Shown: piece by piece, positions 1 to 8,861 of the stretch | How positions within the stretch are numbered: the stretch's first letter is position 1 | How the letters are laid out: every line of letters starts with the position of its first letter | NCBI GenBank assembly: GCA_934278995.1 | Contig: CAKQWM010000003.1 | Coordinates: 124,001-188,000 of the forward strand | From: an uncultured Clostridia bacterium | Lineage (GTDB): Bacteria > Bacillota > Clostridia > Christensenellales > Borkfalkiaceae | Length of the DNA: 64,000 bases | Reading direction: 5' to 3' | Notes under the pieces: generated by a model | Database searches by the model: none | Told to the model about the DNA's origin: nothing | Seen by the model: only the letters and a program-made list of their open reading frames with translations | Made by a program: the position numbers and the translations under genes

Positions 1-490
1 ACATATCGTTCTGCACGGTAAGCAAAGCCTTTTCGTTGACTTCGGGATTATGATGAATACAAAGAGAAGGTATATTTACGTTAAAATCGCTGTCAACAAG
101 TACGGTTTTTAAACCTTCTTCGGATTTTACGAAAAGCCTACCGCAAAGTTTAAGAGGAATGTTCATAAACGAGTAGCGTATAAGTCCTCCGTACGCCTCA
201 ACGTTTACGCGCTTACCGCAGGGGCTGTCAAGAAGTTTTTTTCCCTTAACCCTTAACAGCGGAGAATCGGTATGCGCAAGCGCGATATTGAAAGCGTAAT
301 GAGATAAATCCCCTACTTTAAAAGCAAGGATTGCGCTTCCGTTTTTTTCTATAAAATATTTACCGCCGACTTTCGCTTTAACGTTCGGTTCGTAAGGCAG
401 AAACCCGTTTTCTATAAGCATATTCTTACTTACTTTTACGGTTGCGAAAGCATTAGTCGAATTATTCAAGTAATCAAGTATATCCGTCAT
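1..490 (-). CDS. apeB: M18 family aminopeptidase (partial, 3' end outside window)
   Basis: The N-terminal 163 codons of a metallo-aminopeptidase are present and the rest lies beyond base 1. Reading the minus strand from the ATG at 488-490 gives MTDILDYLNNS, then an ALAHTDSPLLRVK segment. That HTDSP signature contains the first zinc-binding His of M18 (aspartyl aminopeptidase-type) enzymes. It is followed by EAYGG and PSLCIHHNPEVNE blocks in the order expected for the family. These are cytosolic, dinuclear-zinc, dodecameric peptidases that trim N-terminal residues from peptides; substrate preference cannot be read here. The start lies 4 nt past the engB stop, so lon-engB-apeB probably form one transcription unit with translational coupling. 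No strong Shine-Dalgarno is seen. The family is confident from the HTDSP block; specificity is inferred. Confidence 0.85.
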   Translation of the reverse strand, partial: MTDILDYLNNSTNAFATVKVSKNMLIENGFLPYEPNVKAKVGGKYFIEKNGSAILAFKVGDLSHYAFNIALAHTDSPLLRVKGKKLLDSPCGKRVNVEAYGGLIRYSFMNIPLKLCGRLFVKSEEGLKTVLVDSDFNVNIPSLCIHHNPEVNEKALLTVQNDM

Positions 491-494
491 AAAA

Positions 495-1130
495 TTATTC
501 GGCGATTTCGCCGTCCTCACTGTAAAATTCTTCGTCTTCTTCAAAGCCGCGGGCAATCCTGACAGCGTTTTCTATAGCGTTAAGAACCTCTTCTTTACCG
601 AGCCTTGTTTCGGCGGAAGTCGCTATCACGTTGTCTTTACCGAGGCCGAGTTTATTAGCAACGTAGCCCGCCTGAGTTTTTACTTTCGTTTTTGCGATTT
701 TATCCGCTTTCGTAGCAACGAGCGTAAACGGAATGATTTCGGAATAAAACAAATTTATCATCAATTTATCTTCTTCCGTCGGATCGTGTCTTATATCGAC
801 AAGCGCAATCGCATGGGTAATTTTTGTACAATCGAAAAAATCACTTAACGTCCGTGCCCATTTTTCCTTTTCGCTCTTGCTTACCTTCGCGTAGCCGTAA
901 CCGGGTAAATCGGCAATGATAAATTCCCCGAAATCAAAATAATTGACAAGCCTCGTACGACCGGGTGTGTTAGACGTTCTGGCAAGTTTTTTCTGATTTG
1001 CAAGCATGTTTATGAACGAACTTTTGCCGACGTTAGACTTTCCGGCAACGCAAATTATAGGCTTTTCGGTGCGCAAAAAACCTTTTTTATCGGCTGCCGA
1101 AGTTATAAAAGTTGCGTTAACTATTTTCAT
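495..1130 (-). CDS. engB: Ribosome biogenesis GTPase YsxC/EngB
   Basis: This 211-residue TrmE-Era-EngA-EngB-type GTPase is essential in many Firmicutes for late assembly of the 50S subunit. Visible G motifs are G1 GKSNVGKSS (residues 30-38), G3 DLPG (74-77) within DLPGYGYAKVS, G4 TKAD (140-143) and G5 TSAE. DLPGYGYA is diagnostic for EngB/YsxC. Length is slightly above the usual 195-200 because of an acidic C-terminal tail (FEEDEEFYSEDGEIAE). A good ribosome site (AAGGTG) precedes the ATG, and the start is one base from the lon stop codon. lon-engB adjacency is the standard Bacillota arrangement, which supports the call. Confidence 0.96.
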   Translation of the reverse strand: MKIVNATFITSAADKKGFLRTEKPIICVAGKSNVGKSSFINMLANQKKLARTSNTPGRTRLVNYFDFGEFIIADLPGYGYAKVSKSEKEKWARTLSDFFDCTKITHAIALVDIRHDPTEEDKLMINLFYSEIIPFTLVATKADKIAKTKVKTQAGYVANKLGLGKDNVIATSAETRLGKEEVLNAIENAVRIARGFEEDEEFYSEDGEIAE

Positions 1131-1131
1131 T

Positions 1132-3453
1132 TTACACCTTTAAATCGTCTATGGCAACGGCAAAAATCTCCGAAACGTCGCTTACGGGAATAAACGTAAG
1201 TTTATCCGCTATGTTTTTGGGAACGTCTTCGATGTCTTTAACGTTCTTTTTGGGTATAATTACTTTGTATATGCCTGCTCTGAAAGCCGCAAGCGATTTT
1301 TCTTTTAACCCGCCTATCGGTAAAACCTTGCCTCTTAAAGTGATTTCACCCGTCATGGCGACGTCTTTGCGAACTTTTTTGTCCGTAAGAGCAGACAAAA
1401 TGGCAGTCGCCATGGTAACGCCCGCGCTCGGACCGTCTTTCGGCGTCGCGCCTTCGGGAATATGAATATGAATATCCTTTTCGGTAAAAACTTTTTCGTC
1501 TATTCCGTAAATACCTGCGTGCGCGCGGATATAACTTATTGCCGCTCTCGCGCTTTCTTTCATTACGTCGCCGAGTTTACCCGTAAGCAAAATTTCGCCT
1601 TTGCCGGGCATAACGCTAACTTCGATAGTAAGCGTTGTTCCTCCGTACATAGTCCAGGCAAGCCCGGTTGCGGCGCCGACTTCGTCTGCTTCGAGATTAT
1701 CGCTGTCGGAAAATCTCGGCGAACCCAAATAATCGGGCAAACTTTCGGGCGTAACGACTTGTTTTTTCAAAGCGCCTCTTTCGGCAAGTTTCGTCGCTAT
1801 TTTTCTTAAAACGGCGTCTATCTGTCTTTCAAGATTTCTTACGCCCGCCTCCAAAGTATAACCTTTTATTATCGCATCAATCGCTTCGTCTGTAAATTTG
1901 ACGTTTTTAGCCGTCAAGCCGTTTTTCTCAAGACGTTTCGGTATAAGATAAAGTTTTGCGATTTCGGCTTTTTCTTCCCTCGTATATCCGTCTAACGATA
2001 TAACCTCCATACGGTCGAGCAAGGGCGCGGGAATGGTTTCGAGCGAGTTTGCCGTGGTAATGAACAAAACGTCGGATAAATCGTAAGGTATTTCGAGATA
2101 CCTGTCACGGAAGGTTTTGTTCTGTTCGGGATCGAGAACTTCGAGTAGCGCGCTTGCGGGATCCCCTCTTAAATCGGACGATAATTTATCTATTTCGTCA
2201 AGCAAAAATACGGGATTCGACACGCCTGCGTTCTTTATACCGTAAATAATCCTTCCGGGCATCGCGCCGATATAAGTTTTTCTATGCCCTCTTATTTCGG
2301 CTTCGTCTTTTACGCCGCCGAGGCTCATTCTCACGAATTTTCTGTCAAGCGCCCTCGCTATTGAAGTAGCGACCGAGGTTTTACCTACGCCCGGAGGTCC
2401 TACAAGGCATAGAATAGAACTGCCGACTTTCTTCGTAAGTTTTAATACGGCAAGATACTCGACGATTCTTTCCTTGACTTTTTCAAGCCCGAAATGATCG
2501 CCGTCGAGAATTTTTATAGCCTCTTTTAAATTTTCTCTGTCCTTGGACTCTATTCCGAAAGGTAAATCGATAATCCAGTCAACGTAGGTGCGTAGCACGG
2601 TATAGTCGGGGGAAGACGAAGGCATTCTCGACATTCTGTCAAGTTCCTTCAGCACCTTTTGTTTGTCTTCGTCGGGCATGATTTTGGCTTTGATCTGTTC
2701 ACGAAGTTTTTCTACTTCGTTTTCGTCGTCGCCGAGTTCGGTGTGTATTGCTTTAAGTTGTTCTCTCAAAAAGTATTCTTTTTGATTTTTTTCTACGCTT
2801 TGCTGGACTCTTTCCTGAATGATTTTCTCGATATCTTGTCTTTCGACAATCGCGTTTAACGCTACAAGTAAAATTTCAAGGCGTTTGGTAACAAGCCTTT
2901 CTTCGAGAATTCGTTGCTTTTCGCTTTCGGAAAGCGGTAGATTGAAAGATGCCACGTTGACGAATTCAACGGGGTTATCTATAGCGGTCAAAGCGTCTTT
3001 CGTTTCGCTCGGGAAGCGCGCTTTTGAGGCTACAAACTCCGAAAGTTTGGCTTTCGCAACGGACAAATAGGCTTTTTCATCTTCGGTTCTGTCGCGTAGA
3101 TCGGGTGATATCACGACGTTCGCTTTATAGTACCCTTCAAAAGGTTCCATATATTGAATAACAGCCCTTTCGTCGGCTTCAAGATGCACCCTTAAATTAT
3201 TTTCGCTTAGTTTAAGGACTTTTTTTATACGACAAATAACGCCTACGCGATAAACGTCCTGAGGCTGAGGATTTTCGTCGAAGGCGTTTTTTTGCGTAAC
3301 GACCAAAATTTTGCTGTTGGTAGTCATTGCCTTCACAACCGCTTCGAGAGATTTTTGCCTTGAAACGTCGAAGTTGGTATAAATGTTGGGGAAAAGGACT
3401 TTTCCTCTGATAATCAAAACGGGAAATTCGTTTAATACTACGTTTTCTTCCAT
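1132..3453 (-). CDS. lon: ATP-dependent protease Lon (LonA)
   Basis: This is a cytosolic AAA+ serine protease that degrades misfolded and regulatory proteins. The N-terminal LON substrate-binding domain starts NEFPVLIIRGKVLFPN. A helical linker follows, then the ATPase with Walker A GPPGVGKT (352-359), the FLLDEIDKL Walker B, and a C-terminal protease domain. The catalytic dyad is Ser676 (KDGPSAG) and Lys719 (GGLKEK), with the 43-residue spacing known for LonA. The open frame extends to a GTG at 3460-3462, but GGTGA lies 5 nt before the ATG at 3451-3453, so that ATG (774 residues) is preferred. A sigma-A promoter lies upstream. No CtsR box was seen. Confidence 0.96.
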   Translation of the reverse strand: MEENVVLNEFPVLIIRGKVLFPNIYTNFDVSRQKSLEAVVKAMTTNSKILVVTQKNAFDENPQPQDVYRVGVICRIKKVLKLSENNLRVHLEADERAVIQYMEPFEGYYKANVVISPDLRDRTEDEKAYLSVAKAKLSEFVASKARFPSETKDALTAIDNPVEFVNVASFNLPLSESEKQRILEERLVTKRLEILLVALNAIVERQDIEKIIQERVQQSVEKNQKEYFLREQLKAIHTELGDDENEVEKLREQIKAKIMPDEDKQKVLKELDRMSRMPSSSPDYTVLRTYVDWIIDLPFGIESKDRENLKEAIKILDGDHFGLEKVKERIVEYLAVLKLTKKVGSSILCLVGPPGVGKTSVATSIARALDRKFVRMSLGGVKDEAEIRGHRKTYIGAMPGRIIYGIKNAGVSNPVFLLDEIDKLSSDLRGDPASALLEVLDPEQNKTFRDRYLEIPYDLSDVLFITTANSLETIPAPLLDRMEVISLDGYTREEKAEIAKLYLIPKRLEKNGLTAKNVKFTDEAIDAIIKGYTLEAGVRNLERQIDAVLRKIATKLAERGALKKQVVTPESLPDYLGSPRFSDSDNLEADEVGAATGLAWTMYGGTTLTIEVSVMPGKGEILLTGKLGDVMKESARAAISYIRAHAGIYGIDEKVFTEKDIHIHIPEGATPKDGPSAGVTMATAILSALTDKKVRKDVAMTGEITLRGKVLPIGGLKEKSLAAFRAGIYKVIIPKKNVKDIEDVPKNIADKLTFIPVSDVSEIFAVAIDDLKV

Positions 3454-3507
3454 ATTTTTCACCGAATAATTCTAAAATAAAAATCGAAACGAATATCGAT
3501 TTAGATT

Positions 3508-3536
3508 ATTTTAGCACAAAATATTTGTTAAATCAA
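3508..3536 (-). promoter_or_regulatory. Predicted sigma-A promoter of lon-engB-apeB
   Basis: On the minus strand, TTGATT (3531-3536) and TAAAAT (3508-3513) are separated by 17 nt, which gives a transcription start near 3501 and a leader of roughly 50 nt before lon. Confidence 0.6.
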
Positions 3537-3624
3537 GTAAGATATGTTAATATATTTCCAAGAGATGACGATTTAACGAATTTTTACTTCTCAAATTATG
3601 TTTTTTTAAACGGTAACGCTAATT

Positions 3625-4422
3625 ATGAAGTTTTTACGAAACAAAACGGTAATCGTAACCGGCGCATCGTCGGGTATCGGTTATGAAATATCCAGGCTTC
3701 TTATCGAAAAATACGGATGCACCGTAATTGCAATAGGAAGGTCAAAAGAAAAACTCGAAAACTGCAAAAATCGTCTCGGCGATAAATACATACCGCGTCA
3801 GGCAGACGTTTCTGATGCGGAAGAATGGAAGAAATTAGGAGAGTGGGTTCAAAACAGTCCCCTTTGCCCTAATATTTTAATAAACAACGCGGGCATAATG
3901 CTTCCGTTTATAAAAGAAGCCGATTACGAAGAAGCAGACTATAAAAAAATAATCGATACCGATCTTATGTCGGTGGTGAATTCTATTTTGTACGTGCTTC
4001 CAAAACTTCACGGCGAAAAAGGACTTGTGAATATTTCGAGTTCTTCCGCTCTGTGCCCCGTTGTCGGTCAGGGCGGTTATTGCATGACCAAAAGCGCGGT
4101 AAAAAGCCTTACCGAAGTTTTGCAAATCGAGTCGGATTTTTACGTAGGCTTAATGATGCCGGGCTTTTGTAAAACCAACATAATGCGCTCGATCGAAATA
4201 AGCGACAAAGAGAAAAAATTAATAGACGCCGTTTCGATGGACAGCGAAAAATGCGCAAAAATAATCGTACGCGCCATCGATAAAAAACGCAAAAGAAAAG
4301 TAATCGGCGCGGACGCCCGCATGATGAATTTTATGTATAAAATTTCACCGATAGGCGCAACTAAAATTATTGCGAAGTTTCTTATGCACACAAAACTGAG
4401 CATTTTTGAAAAATTACGCTAA
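3625..4422 (+). CDS. Short-chain dehydrogenase/reductase (SDR)
   Basis: A 265-residue classical SDR oxidoreductase with a Rossmann fold. The nucleotide-binding motif TGASSGIG is at residues 12-19. The NNAG motif (LINNAGIML) and an active-site segment with the catalytic Ser in NISSSSAL followed by YCMTK (YxxxK) are all present, so the enzyme should be catalytically intact. The C-terminal third is hydrophobic and basic (MNFMYKISPIGATKIIAKFLM), like SDRs that sit near membranes and act on lipid-like substrates, but the substrate cannot be assigned. It is divergent from lon and ends at a strong bidirectional terminator before the convergent MATE gene. No clear ribosome site precedes the ATG. Confidence 0.88.
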   Translation: MKFLRNKTVIVTGASSGIGYEISRLLIEKYGCTVIAIGRSKEKLENCKNRLGDKYIPRQADVSDAEEWKKLGEWVQNSPLCPNILINNAGIMLPFIKEADYEEADYKKIIDTDLMSVVNSILYVLPKLHGEKGLVNISSSSALCPVVGQGGYCMTKSAVKSLTEVLQIESDFYVGLMMPGFCKTNIMRSIEISDKEKKLIDAVSMDSEKCAKIIVRAIDKKRKRKVIGADARMMNFMYKISPIGATKIIAKFLMHTKLSIFEKLR

Positions 4423-4552
4423 AAAGTCAAAGTATTTCAAATTGAAGGTTAACAATATCATTTAATCGACTTATAGACCGATATTTTAATATCTGCTTAA
4501 ACTTTTAAATTATAAAGATAAATGTTTCATCATTTTAATACCTACCTTAACA

Positions 4553-4587
4553 GAAACAAGCACGCCAAAATTCTGCGTGCTTGTTTC
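4553..4587. terminator. Bidirectional terminator between SDR and MATE genes
   Basis: A perfect 13-bp inverted repeat (GAAACAAGCACGC with its complement) around a 9-nt loop sits between two convergent genes. T-rich flanks lie on both sides. Confidence 0.75.
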
Positions 4588-4670
4588 TTATTGTGCTGTC
4601 TATAAATATTTAATATTACAATTATTTTTTTCAAACAAAACTAATCGTAAAAAGCGGCAATAATTTGAAT

Positions 4671-6071
4671 TTAAGTGAAATCTGATTTAATTGCCGAAGC
4701 CTTTTCGTCTTGTTTAAGTTTAACGCTGAACCATACCCACGCAACTATTAAAGTTATCGTCCAGGAAATAGGATAAAGCATAAACAAGAAAAATAACTTG
4801 GGATACATCGGGAAAATAAAATATATCCAAACGATTCTGAATAAGCAAGTTCCGACCAGAACTATCATCATAGAAGTAATCGAATACCCTATACCGCGCA
4901 AGGAATACGTCGCAATTTCCATCATTCCGTCCAAAAAGTAGGTTCCGGCAATCAAAATCAATCTTTCGTTCGCGTAAGCAATTATTTTTTCTGTTTGCTC
5001 CGGCGTTCCCGTATGATTCATAAAGAGTCTGCAAAGCGGTTCGTGAAGAATAATCGCTATCCAACCGACCAAAGCAACGGTCAAAGCGATTATAAGCATA
5101 CTTTCTTTATATAACTTACGAATTCTTTTATAATCGCCGGCACCGTAATTTTGCCCTACGCCCGTAAGCGCAGTACTGCTTATACTTGAAATGACCGCAT
5201 AAATGTACCCTTCGATTTGCCCCGATATCGAAGAAGCGTTTACAACTTCACTGCCGAAGCCGTTAACAGCCGACTGAAGCAAAACGTTTGAAAAATTGAA
5301 CAACGAATTTTGTATTCCCGTAGGAACGCCGAGTCGTAATATAACTTTGAGGGCGGCTTTATCTATTTTTAATTTATTAAAAGATAGAGTAACGAAACCT
5401 TTGGATTTACGTAAGGTAATTATAACAAGTATTGCAGATATAGCCTGACTCAATATTGTGGCGAGAGCAACGCCTTTAACGCCCATTCCGAAAAACACGA
5501 CCGTAATAATATTTACAATCACGTTCACAACGCCTGCAATCGTAAGATACAACAAAGGTCGTTTGGTATCCCCCGTCGAACGAAGCATTGAGGCTCCGAA
5601 ATTGTAAATCATCGAAAACGGGCAACCGATACAGATAATTTCGAGATATCCCGAAGCGTCGTCGAGTTGGGCGTCGGGCGTTCCCATAACGGACAGAATC
5701 GGTCTGGCGACAAAAAAACCGACCGTACCGAGCAAAAAACCGGCAATAAGGCTCAAAACCATACTCGTATGCAGTATTTTATCACCGTACTCGGAATTTT
5801 TTGCGCCGAACGCGCTTGCCAAAACTACGCCGGCGCCAACCGACAAACCTATTGCAAAGTGGGTTAAAAGCGCGTTCAGAGAACCCGTCGAACCAACCGC
5901 CCCGACCGCGTCGTTACCGACGAACTTTCCGACTACTATCATGTCGGCGGAATTAAACAGCAGTTGTAATATAGAAGTTAATATAAGAGGTACGGCAAAC
6001 GATGCGATTTTAGGCAACATATTGCCGTACGTCATATCGATTTCATGCGATGCGCGAGACTTTAATTTCAT
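4671..6071 (-). CDS. MATE family efflux transporter
   Basis: A 466-residue multidrug and toxic compound extrusion protein with about 12 hydrophobic segments in two related halves. It has the typical opening of the DinF/NorM-like clostridial group: DMTYGNMLPKIASFAVPLILTS, abbreviated here as DMTYGNMLPKI, followed by NSADMIVVGKFVG. Such proteins export cationic drugs or metabolites using a Na+ or H+ gradient in the cytoplasmic membrane. The open frame extends 15 codons further, but the ATG at 6069-6071 opens directly on MKLKSRASHEID and has AGG upstream, so it is preferred. A promoter with an inverted repeat between -35 and -10 lies just upstream and suggests control by a MarR- or TetR-like repressor not encoded next door. 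The transported substrate is unknown. Confidence 0.9.
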   Translation of the reverse strand: MKLKSRASHEIDMTYGNMLPKIASFAVPLILTSILQLLFNSADMIVVGKFVGNDAVGAVGSTGSLNALLTHFAIGLSVGAGVVLASAFGAKNSEYGDKILHTSMVLSLIAGFLLGTVGFFVARPILSVMGTPDAQLDDASGYLEIICIGCPFSMIYNFGASMLRSTGDTKRPLLYLTIAGVVNVIVNIITVVFFGMGVKGVALATILSQAISAILVIITLRKSKGFVTLSFNKLKIDKAALKVILRLGVPTGIQNSLFNFSNVLLQSAVNGFGSEVVNASSISGQIEGYIYAVISSISSTALTGVGQNYGAGDYKRIRKLYKESMLIIALTVALVGWIAIILHEPLCRLFMNHTGTPEQTEKIIAYANERLILIAGTYFLDGMMEIATYSLRGIGYSITSMMIVLVGTCLFRIVWIYFIFPMYPKLFFLFMLYPISWTITLIVAWVWFSVKLKQDEKASAIKSDFT

Positions 6072-6114
6072 AATCGTAACCTGACGCAAAATGTGTTGCA
6101 ATGTATTTTGAAGC

Positions 6115-6148
6115 ATATTCTAACATGTGAATATGTTTTTTGCAAGCA
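6115..6148 (-). promoter_or_regulatory. MATE promoter with an operator-like palindrome
   Basis: On the minus strand TTGCAA, a 17-nt spacer and TAGAAT form a good sigma-A promoter. The spacer holds AACATATTCACATGTT (6122-6137), whose AACAT and ATGTT half-sites are exact inverted repeats. That is the position expected for a repressor operator. The regulator is unknown. Confidence 0.45.
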
Positions 6149-6416
6149 TTTTAACGGCGTTTCCGTTTCTTTTACAAAACTTGTAAATAAGAGTATTTTC
6201 AGCCATTAAAAGCGGTCTTTTAAAAAGTTTTTTTATTTATTTACACACAATTTATTCACACACGCGCGAGCGGATAAATGACGTAATAAAATTAAGACCG
6301 AGCATTTTTCAATTAGTAAAAGACCGAATACTTTTTAATTGGTAAAAGTCGACACGGTAATATCGTTACGAACGGCATAAAAATTAACGATAAGTAAAAT
6401 TACTTTACCGCAAATA
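6149..6416. other. Intergenic stretch with short direct repeats
   Basis: No gene is seen here. Two diverged copies of a roughly 28-bp unit containing AATTNGTAAAAG and CGA lie at about 6299-6352. No convincing terminator for the EamA gene was recognised. Confidence 0.4.
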
Positions 6417-7298
6417 TTATCCCCATATCGCCATAACCATAGTAGCGGAAATCATTATAACAAACCCGATTATCGCCTTTTTACTTATTTTTTCTTTAAA
6501 AAAGATTACTGAAAATACGACGGAAATCAAAATGCTTAACTTGTCGATAGGCGCGACTACAGATACAAGTCCGTTTTGTATGGCGTAATAATAGCACAGC
6601 CAGGACGCTCCGGTAGCAACCCCCGATAAAACTATAAACAACAAGTCTTTTTTGTCGGTTTGGGGTATTTCCGTTTGTTTTTTCTTTACAAAAACCACAA
6701 GCCAAGCCATTATTAAAACGACGGAAGTTCTGATAGCGTTTGCAAGGTTGGATTCCACGCCTTTTATTCCGACTTTCGCAAGGATAGAAGTCAACGCGGC
6801 GAAAACCGCCGACGCAACGGCATACGGCAACCATTTATTATTCGCTCTCTTCTCTTTTTCAACTTCATTATTGCCGTGTTTTTTTTCGATCGTCATAAAA
6901 ATACCTAAGGAAAGAAAAATAACCCCGATAATTTTTACCAAAAGGTTGTTGGTTTCGCCGAAAAAAATCATTGCCATTATCACGGTAAGAATCGTGCTTG
7001 ACTTATCTACAACTACAACTTTGTTTACGTCCCCTAAAGATAGCGCTTTAAAATAGCACAGCCACGAAAGTCCCGTTGACAAGCCCGATAAAATCAAAAA
7101 AATAAACGAATAAAAATCTATATCGGCAAGTTGTCTGTACGAACCGACTATAAAAACGATTATCCACGAAAACACGAGAACGACTACAGTTCTATAAGAA
7201 GTAGCAACGTCGCTGTCGGTTTTTTTGATACCGGATTTTGTCAATATTGAAGTAATCCCGGCAAAAACCGCCGATAATATCGCCATTAAAACCCACAT
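6417..7298 (-). CDS. EamA/DMT family permease
   Basis: A 293-residue inner-membrane protein with ten hydrophobic segments arranged as two EamA repeats. The first begins WVLMAILSAVFAGITSILTK and the second YAVASAVFAALTSILAKVGI. Both contain the same SWLCYFKAL/SWLCYYYAI motif, which makes the internal duplication obvious. A charged linker (KKHGNNEVEKEKRANNKW) separates them. Family members move amino acids, nucleotides or other metabolites; no substrate is predictable. The start has AAGGCG 8 nt upstream. An 8-bp inverted repeat (CGTACGAC/GTCGTACG, 7321-7351) lies in the leader and may be an operator or mRNA hairpin. Confidence 0.85.
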   Translation of the reverse strand: MWVLMAILSAVFAGITSILTKSGIKKTDSDVATSYRTVVVLVFSWIIVFIVGSYRQLADIDFYSFIFLILSGLSTGLSWLCYFKALSLGDVNKVVVVDKSSTILTVIMAMIFFGETNNLLVKIIGVIFLSLGIFMTIEKKHGNNEVEKEKRANNKWLPYAVASAVFAALTSILAKVGIKGVESNLANAIRTSVVLIMAWLVVFVKKKQTEIPQTDKKDLLFIVLSGVATGASWLCYYYAIQNGLVSVVAPIDKLSILISVVFSVIFFKEKISKKAIIGFVIMISATMVMAIWG

Positions 7299-7320
7299 AT
7301 AGCGCCTTAAATTAAAATTC

Positions 7321-7351
7321 CGTACGACAAACGATTATTTCAGGTCGTACG
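7321..7351. promoter_or_regulatory. Inverted repeat in the leader of the EamA gene
   Basis: CGTACGAC at 7321-7328 and its exact complement at 7344-7351 flank a 15-nt loop, 23 nt upstream of the permease start. Function is unknown. No U-run follows on the minus strand, so it does not look like a terminator. Confidence 0.35.
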
Positions 7352-7400
7352 ATAGTTACTATTTTGATTAAATTAGGAAAATTCTATATTTCAAGCACGG

Positions 7401-7428
7401 AAAAAGCACTCGCCACGGCAAGTGCTTA
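7401..7428 (-). terminator. Terminator of tRNA-Leu
   Basis: Immediately 3' of the tRNA on the minus strand a hairpin (AAGCACTTGC paired with GCGAGTGCTT) is followed by a T-run. Confidence 0.75.
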
Positions 7429-7431
7429 TCG

Positions 7432-7518
7432 TGGTGCCGCTGGCCGGACTCGAACCGGCACGCTTTTAAGGGCGGCAGATTTTGAGTCTGCTACGTCTGC
7501 CAATTTCGTCACAGCGGC
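7432..7518 (-). tRNA. tRNA-Leu (CAA)
   Basis: An 87-nt class II tRNA with acceptor stem GCCGCTG/CAGCGGC, encoded CCA, a T-arm with GGTTCGAGTCC, a long variable arm, and anticodon loop CTCAAAA (anticodon CAA, reading UUG). Confidence 0.95.
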
Positions 7519-7659
7519 GAAAAATTAAGTTTTTCTTCAAGCCTAAAAAGTATAACATACCGAATAAAGTTTGTAAAGCATAAATAAGACGATTTTAAAA
7601 AAATAAAAATGCCTTTGTTGATTTTTTATTAAAAAAAGATAAAATCCTGTCAAAAACGT

Positions 7660-7688
7660 TTGACAATAGCAATTTATGCTGTTAAAAT
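7660..7688 (+). promoter_or_regulatory. Promoter of the lysine-riboswitch transcript
   Basis: Consensus TTGACA (7660-7665), a 17-nt spacer and TAAAAT (7683-7688) start transcription about 8 nt before the riboswitch aptamer. Confidence 0.75.
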
Positions 7689-7700
7689 CAAATCATAATT

Positions 7701-7929
7701 CATATAGAGGCGCGACGCTTAATAGTAAATTGTCCCATAACGGAATGAAGGGCTTTTGAAAGGAATCGTCGCCGAAACCGTAATAGTTTGTCCGAAGCGT
7801 TTACGGTTGGGCTGTAACGAAACACGCTACAGACTGTCGCAAGGTTTTGCGGAGAGCTATTATGTAATCTTATTTTAATGTGAAGATTAAAATTGTTTTC
7901 CGTGCGTCCTTGCGTCGTGCGGATTTTTT
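7701..7929 (+). promoter_or_regulatory. Lysine riboswitch (L box) with terminator
   Basis: The leader carries the conserved L-box blocks in order: ATAGAGGCGCGA, GAAAGGAATCGTCGCCGAA, TTGGGCTG, CAGACTGTCG and GGAGAGCTATTAT (aptamer about 7701-7867). An expression platform follows: a GC-rich hairpin at 7899-7923 (TCCGTGCG with CGTGCGGA, two wobble pairs) and six T residues, 30 nt before the transporter start. By analogy with known L boxes, lysine binding should favour the terminator and shut off the downstream ABC importer. This points to lysine as the imported substrate. Confidence 0.85.
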
Positions 7930-7959
7930 GTTGTAAAAATAATTTTTGGAGATTTCAAC

Positions 7960-8802
7960 ATGAACAAAATTTTAAAACTTTTCACTGTAATTACGTTAGC
8001 AACCATAGTTGCGCTTTCTTCGCTTTCCTTTACGGCTTGCGCAAGCAAGAAAGATCCTGACAAAATTTACGTCGGCATGGAATGCGGGTACGCGCCTTTT
8101 AACTACACTCAGACAACCGACGCCAACGGCGCGGTTAAAATCAGTAACGCAAAAGGTTACGCTAACGGTTACGACGTTATGATTGCAAAAAAGATAGCCG
8201 AAGCCCTTAAAAAAGAACTCGTTATCGTTAAATACGAATTCGACGCGCTCATCCCCGCGGTTCAGTCGGACGCTTTGGATTTTATTATCGCAGGTATGTC
8301 CCCCACCGAAGAACGCCTTGAATCGGTTGATTTTTCCGACGCTTATTACGAAAGTCAACTTGTAATCGTCGTAAGAAAAGACGGCGAATACGCCTCCGCT
8401 ACTTCTTTAAGCGACTTTAAAGGGGCAAAAATCGTCGCTCAGATTGGCACCTTTCACGATACGGCTTTAGAGGCTCAAGCGTCAACCTACGGAATAATCC
8501 GTCAGACACCGATGAAAACTTTCCCCTTAATGATTAACGCGCTTAACTCCAAAGCAATCGACGGTTACGTTGCAGAAGAACCTAGCGCCGTTGCGCACTG
8601 CTCCGCAGACGAAGCGATCACGTATATTCACCTTGTCAACAATGCTAACGGTTTTACCGCTTCAAAAGAGGAAGTTCAGATTGCCGTAGGGCTTAAAAAA
8701 GGCAGTTCTTTAAAGAATGCAATAAACGAGGCTCTTTCTAAAATAGACGCGGCGGCGCGTTTTGAAATGATGACTTTGGCTACACAATATGCAACCGCAT
8801 AA
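7960..8802 (+). CDS. Lysine-type ABC transporter, substrate-binding lipoprotein
   Basis: A 280-residue extracellular solute-binding protein of family 3 (polar amino acids). It has a lipoprotein signal peptide with the acceptor Cys27 in LSFTACASK and a bilobed SBP_bac_3 core. Recognisable blocks are GYDVMIAKKIAEAL, DFIIAGMSPTEERLESVDFSDAYY and the VAEEPSAVAH hinge region. It should deliver the ligand to the permease and ATPase encoded next. The lysine riboswitch directly upstream predicts lysine as ligand; the protein sequence alone only supports a polar amino acid. GGAG precedes the ATG. The length is typical for the family. Confidence 0.92.
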   Translation: MNKILKLFTVITLATIVALSSLSFTACASKKDPDKIYVGMECGYAPFNYTQTTDANGAVKISNAKGYANGYDVMIAKKIAEALKKELVIVKYEFDALIPAVQSDALDFIIAGMSPTEERLESVDFSDAYYESQLVIVVRKDGEYASATSLSDFKGAKIVAQIGTFHDTALEAQASTYGIIRQTPMKTFPLMINALNSKAIDGYVAEEPSAVAHCSADEAITYIHLVNNANGFTASKEEVQIAVGLKKGSSLKNAINEALSKIDAAARFEMMTLATQYATA

Positions 8803-8861
8803 TATTAGTAATTTACAAATATTATTTATTGATTAAAATTCGTATTAAGGATAGATAAAAA

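Noticed and set aside
1151..1809. Plus-strand open frames opposite lon
   Set aside because: Shadow frames on the opposite strand of a strongly supported Lon coding region, with no ribosome sites.
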